Origin: Maricaulis sp.
GTDB taxonomy: Bacteria > Pseudomonadota > Alphaproteobacteria > Caulobacterales > Maricaulaceae
NCBI GenBank assembly: GCA_002694345.1
Contig: NZLV01000131.1
Span: 1 to 6,557 of the forward strand
DNA length: 6,557 nucleotides
Direction of reading: 5' to 3'
Part shown: positions 5,937-6,557 of the stretch, piece by piece
How positions within the stretch are numbered: position 1 is the stretch's first letter
Layout of the letters: each line of letters opens with the position of its first letter
The notes under the pieces: model-generated
Told to the model about the DNA's origin: nothing
Seen by the model: the letters and a program-made list of their open reading frames with translations, nothing else
Databases searched by the model: none
Program-made: the position numbers and the translations under genes

Positions 5937-6557
5937 ATGCAAGACGAAGATTTCGACATTCTGCTTCAAAAAGCAGACCCCGACCGCCGCCTTGCGGCCC
6001 TGTTCGCCACACCGCAGGTGCGCGACCGCCTGCTGGCGCTCTATGCCTTCAATCATGAGCTCGGCAAGATCGCCGATGCCTCGACCGAGAGCATGATCGG
6101 CGAGATGAAACTGACCTGGTGGCGCGATGCCGTCAGCGATCTTTACGCTGAAACCCCGAAAGTGCGGCGCCATGCGATCACGGAAGGCCTGGCTCCCCTG
6201 ACGCAGATGATCCCCGAAGCGGAATGGATGGGCCTTATCGAAGCCCGGTTTGACGACATCTCGGCGCGGCCCTTTGCCTCACTCGAGGAGATCATCGCCT
6301 ATGTCGACGCCACGGCGGTCAGACTGGTCCGGCTTGCCGCGGGGATCGCCGGCGCCGAAATCGGACCCTGCCGCATGGAGGCGGCCGGTCGGGCCTGGGG
6401 GCTGACCGGGCTGTTGCGAGCCTTCCCGTTGCGCGCCCGGATCGGCCGCGCCCCAGCCGGTGGTGATGCCCTGGCTGCGGTTGGCGCGACGCCGGCCATG
6501 CTGGCCCAGGGGCTGGGCGAGGAAAAGATCGCCGAAGCCATCCGTCCGGTTCGCGAA
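5937..6557 (+). CDS. Squalene/phytoene synthase superfamily protein, NDUFAF6-like, 3' truncated
   Basis: The first 207 residues are in the window and the frame is open to the last base. The start MQDEDFDILLQKADPDRRLAALF is followed by LLALYAFNHELGKIADAST (32-50), IGEMKLTWWRDAV (54-66) and RFDDISARPFASLEEIIAYV (104-123), then DATAVRLVRLAAGIAG (124-139). These blocks resemble the human complex I assembly factor NDUFAF6 (IGLMRMQFWKKTVEDIY, for example) more than true squalene or phytoene synthases. The first Asp-rich motif that binds prenyl diphosphate magnesium is not seen where expected (HELGKIADAS). A role in respiratory complex I biogenesis is therefore a reasonable inference, and terpene synthesis is less likely. 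The ATG at 5937 has only a weak AGG three bases upstream; an in-frame TTG at 5889 exists but would add unconserved sequence. A recalled alphaproteobacterial pattern places such a gene close to secF. Confidence 0.8.
   Translation, partial: MQDEDFDILLQKADPDRRLAALFATPQVRDRLLALYAFNHELGKIADASTESMIGEMKLTWWRDAVSDLYAETPKVRRHAITEGLAPLTQMIPEAEWMGLIEARFDDISARPFASLEEIIAYVDATAVRLVRLAAGIAGAEIGPCRMEAAGRAWGLTGLLRAFPLRARIGRAPAGGDALAAVGATPAMLAQGLGEEKIAEAIRPVRE

Noticed and set aside
5721..6173. A 150-codon minus-strand frame across the sodB start and the NDUFAF6-like gene.
   Set aside because: It overlaps two supported genes in the wrong frame, and its C-terminal end is a frame-shifted read of the sodB start.

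Overview
The window looks like chromosomal DNA from a GC-rich alphaproteobacterium. The order of a LysM/LytM protein, yajC, secD, secF and, further on, a squalene/phytoene-synthase-like gene is one I associate with that class. Protein style and codon use suggest a Caulobacter/Maricaulis/Hyphomonas-type bacterium. That placement is inferred from recall, not from a search.

Left part, plus strand (1-3680): the window opens inside a gene for a periplasmic LysM plus degenerate LytM (M23) protein of the NlpD kind, probably a cell-division amidase activator. After 133 bases with a promoter-like sequence and a small hairpin come yajC, secD and secF, spaced 38 and 12 bases apart and most likely one transcript. 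They encode the SecDF-YajC complex, which uses the proton-motive force to help the Sec translocon finish export. SecD and SecF keep the membrane Asp/Arg residues tied to proton transport.

Middle part, minus strand (5829-3871): two genes run toward secF. First is an Fe-type superoxide dismutase (sodB). After 84 bases containing a hairpin comes an exported serine hydrolase of the beta-lactamase/class C fold. The 190 bases between the converging secF and hydrolase genes hold several inverted repeats and no gene.

Right part, plus strand (5937-6557): a gene divergent from sodB runs off the window. It belongs to the squalene/phytoene synthase superfamily but resembles the mitochondrial complex I assembly factor NDUFAF6 and lacks the first Asp-rich catalytic motif.

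Most of the window is ordinary housekeeping, and I see no CRISPR array, RNA gene, insertion sequence, phage gene or defence system. The points worth a second look are the inactive-looking LytM domain, the sod/hydrolase pair lying between secF and the NDUFAF6-like gene, that gene itself, and the hairpins in the intergenic regions.
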